DNA of 17,047 bases from contig DATDCV010000101.1 of NCBI GenBank assembly GCA_036524155.1, positions 1-17,047 of the forward strand. Direction: 5' to 3'. Both the position numbers and the translations under genes were made by a program. The stretch's first letter is position 1, and each line of letters begins with the position of its first letter. This document shows positions 15,055 to 17,047 of this stretch, piece by piece. Below the pieces are notes generated by a model. That model saw nothing but the letters and a program-made list of their open reading frames with translations. It was not told the origin of the DNA and searched no databases. This DNA comes from DATDCV01 sp036524155. GTDB lineage: Bacteria; Verrucomicrobiota; Verrucomicrobiia; Limisphaerales; UBA8199.

Positions 15055-17047
15055 TCAGTCCTGCGTTGCTGTGCCCACCCGGCGGTAGAACAGCAGCCCG
15101 GAAGAGCGTTGGGCGGTTAAAGTCACCGGCAGTCCATCCGCCATAAGCTCACGTCCTGTGAATTGCCGGGGTGCGTCAGGCTTGTCGGATTCGGTAACCA
15201 CATAGCGCGCAGCCGGCTCGAGACCGCGCAACTTGAAACGAGCTGTTTCATAGGGACTATCCTCCCGCCGGAAAGCCTGCACCAGGCCTTCGCCTTGTTC
15301 CGGCCGGTCATACTGCCAGGCGGCCCAGATATCCTTGCCCAGGCTCCAGGTGGCGAGCGGGTAGAAGTCGCCGAGCAGAAACTTTTCGGCTTGCCGGAAT
15401 TCGGCCACTGTGCGGCGCAGCAGTGCCAGGTCTGCTTTGCGATCCCGCACGTCCCAGCCGAGACGGTAAGCCGGGACGAAAGCGCTCCGCATCGTATAGG
15501 CGTCACTGAGCGGCATGCCTGTGCCATGGTAAGGGATCCACAAAGAGATCCCCAGCGTCTGGCACTGTTGGCCGTCCGAACAGGCGGGGGTGAAATCAGT
15601 AAGCGGGTAATCGCTGCGCAGTAGTGGTACGGCACGGCGCAGCGTTTCCAGGTCGTTCCGGCGTCCGCCGCTGGCGCAGGTGTCTATGAGCAAGCCCGGA
15701 TGGCGGCGCAACAACTCATCCCAAAATGAGAGGTAACCTTCGACGTGGCGGATCTCCGTGATGCCCTGGCGATCGGGCGCATCCGCCGCGCGCCAGCAGC
15801 CGAGCGGTTCCATGTTGAAGTCCTGGCGATACACATCAATGGCTTCGGTCGTAAGCATCGTATCGACTTTTTCAACCACCCATTTCCACGCGGCCGGATC
15901 GCCAAGGTTTACTAGCCGTGCGCCGCCGCTTCGCAGAATCCATTCCGGGTGGTTCTTCTCGAGCCAGGAACCGTCTACTACCCGCTCCGGTTCGAACCAG
16001 AGCACAAACTTCGCGTCATTCCTGTGAACATGGTCGGCGACTTCTCTCAGGCCTTGCGGGAATCTCTCGCGGTCGATTTCCCAAGTGCCCACTTCCCACC
16101 AACCGCTTGAATGCGGGTACCAGCCGGCGTCGATAAACCAGTGATCGAGGCGGACGCCTTCTTTCAGCCAGCCGTCGAACTGCGCGATTTCTTCGGACGC
16201 CCGCGGCCGCAAGGAGCCGAAGCAGCCGCCGTAGTGGGTGGGCACCAGCGCGCCGCCCGGCCGCGGCAGGTTGCAGGCTACCATCCATCGCCGCCAGACG
16301 TTTTGAGCGCGGATCCAGTCGCCGCCTTTCCAGAACTGCAGAACGACCAACGGGCTGCGAACCTCCTCCCCCGGTTTGAGTTTGAAATGGGTAAGTTCCT
16401 GGCCGGCGCGCACCCTGAGGCCGCGGCCCGCGTCGCGCGCGAATTGTGCCGTCCATTGTCCGGGCCAGCCCACTACGGCGATCACGCCGCCGCCGGCGTG
16501 TTCAATATTGAAATAGGGAAAGCCGCCAGTCGTGGGGCGCCCGCCCGTCGAGGAAAAGCGGATTTCCGATTTCGGCGAAAGCGTCGAGGCGTGCGGTTCG
16601 TAGCTGTCAGCGGTGCAGTTGTCGGCGGTATGGTGGTGAAGGATGAACTCGCCCTCACTCGGGCGCTCCATCGTGAGATCGAGTGCCTGGATGTCCGACA
16701 AAATCGGTGTGTCGTTCGTGCCGGTGTTCTTGAAGTGAAGTGTCCATTCGACTGTTGGGAAATCGACATACTCGACTGCGACACAGCGGACTTGCAGGCC
16801 GGTCTTCGGGTCCGCCCAGAGCAGCCTCCGCTCAGTGCGCTGGGCGTCGATTTGCCGCGAACTGCGCTCCAACTGCCACTGCGGCAGGAGTTCGGAAGAC
16901 GGCTGCCCGCCGAAGCCGAACGAAAATAGCGGTGCTCGTGAGTAGCGCTCGGCCTGGCTCTCCTCCACCGGCAGATCCGCCAGCCAAACTTCGCGGCCGT
17001 CCTTCAGCAAGACCCTCGCCTCCACCCAATCGGCGTGGTCGCAGGCG
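15055..17047 (-). CDS. GH36-type alpha-galactosidase, C-terminal 664 residues (5' end beyond right edge)
   Basis: The frame is open from the stop at 15055-15057 to the window edge; a GTG at 17023-17025 could be read as start, but the residues before it (ACDHADWVEARV) continue a sensible domain, so the gene begins outside. That first piece resembles the end of an NPCBM carbohydrate-binding module. Then a beta-sandwich (about 30-270), and the GH36 barrel: FIDAGWYP, FVLWFEPERV, nucleophile D409 in DVYRQDFNMEP, CASGGRRNDLETL, and acid/base D479 in LLRSDYPLTDF (numbering from the first full codon). The family removes alpha-1,6-linked galactose, as in raffinose-series sugars and galactomannan, with retention. 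The motifs QDFN and RSDY differ from the KWDMNR and SDN of classical GH36, indicating a divergent subgroup. Export signal cannot be judged. It converges with cydB, leaving 14 nt for two terminators. Confidence 0.88.
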   Translation of the reverse strand, partial: ACDHADWVEARVLLKDGREVWLADLPVEESQAERYSRAPLFSFGFGGQPSSELLPQWQLERSSRQIDAQRTERRLLWADPKTGLQVRCVAVEYVDFPTVEWTLHFKNTGTNDTPILSDIQALDLTMERPSEGEFILHHHTADNCTADSYEPHASTLSPKSEIRFSSTGGRPTTGGFPYFNIEHAGGGVIAVVGWPGQWTAQFARDAGRGLRVRAGQELTHFKLKPGEEVRSPLVVLQFWKGGDWIRAQNVWRRWMVACNLPRPGGALVPTHYGGCFGSLRPRASEEIAQFDGWLKEGVRLDHWFIDAGWYPHSSGWWEVGTWEIDRERFPQGLREVADHVHRNDAKFVLWFEPERVVDGSWLEKNHPEWILRSGGARLVNLGDPAAWKWVVEKVDTMLTTEAIDVYRQDFNMEPLGCWRAADAPDRQGITEIRHVEGYLSFWDELLRRHPGLLIDTCASGGRRNDLETLRRAVPLLRSDYPLTDFTPACSDGQQCQTLGISLWIPYHGTGMPLSDAYTMRSAFVPAYRLGWDVRDRKADLALLRRTVAEFRQAEKFLLGDFYPLATWSLGKDIWAAWQYDRPEQGEGLVQAFRREDSPYETARFKLRGLEPAARYVVTESDKPDAPRQFTGRELMADGLPVTLTAQRSSGLLFYRRVGTATQD

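Overview
The window is about 17 kb of high-GC bacterial chromosome. The mixture of exported glycoside hydrolases, a ceramidase-like enzyme, a DUF1015 protein next to rpmB, and several short palindromic or tandem intergenic repeats suggests a polysaccharide-degrading member of the Verrucomicrobiota, perhaps the Pedosphaera/Limisphaera side. This is an inference from gene style; there is no rRNA or other phylogenetic marker beyond L28.

Layout from left to right. Position 1-865 is the N-terminal half of an Lhr-type DEAD/DEAH helicase (minus strand, cut by the left edge). Next comes a 235-base intergenic stretch with a near-perfect 26-nt inverted repeat. Positions 1101-4187 and 4249-5778 are two minus-strand exported glycoside hydrolases, a GH2-type enzyme and a GH51-like arabinofuranosidase, probably co-transcribed with the GH51-like gene first. 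A DUF1015 protein (5909-7180, minus) lies head-to-head with rpmB (7292-7561, plus), and the two share a short regulatory interval. A 226-base intergenic stretch carries a stem-loop, a palindromic repeat and a seven-unit 8-bp tandem array. It is followed by three minus-strand genes read right to left: a GH42-like exported enzyme (10237-12360), a neutral-ceramidase-like protein (8738-10129) and an EamA transporter (7788-8711). Divergently, cydA and cydB (12548-15040, plus) encode a short-Q-loop cytochrome bd oxidase. They converge, 14 bases apart, on a GH36-type alpha-galactosidase (15055 to the right edge, minus) whose N-terminus is outside the window.

The four glycoside hydrolase types (GH2, GH51-like, GH42-like, GH36) fit breakdown of galactose- and arabinose-decorated plant or algal glycans, at least three of them outside the cytoplasm. 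No SusC/SusD pair, sugar transporter or dedicated regulator is seen, so this is not a classical Bacteroidota-type PUL. The helicase, L28, DUF1015 and cytochrome bd genes are housekeeping or respiratory genes interleaved with them. I did not find a convincing novel multi-gene system. The most unusual points are a repeat-derived, in-frame low-complexity extension inside the helicase, the paired palindromic repeats, and the replaced nucleophile position in the ceramidase-like protein.
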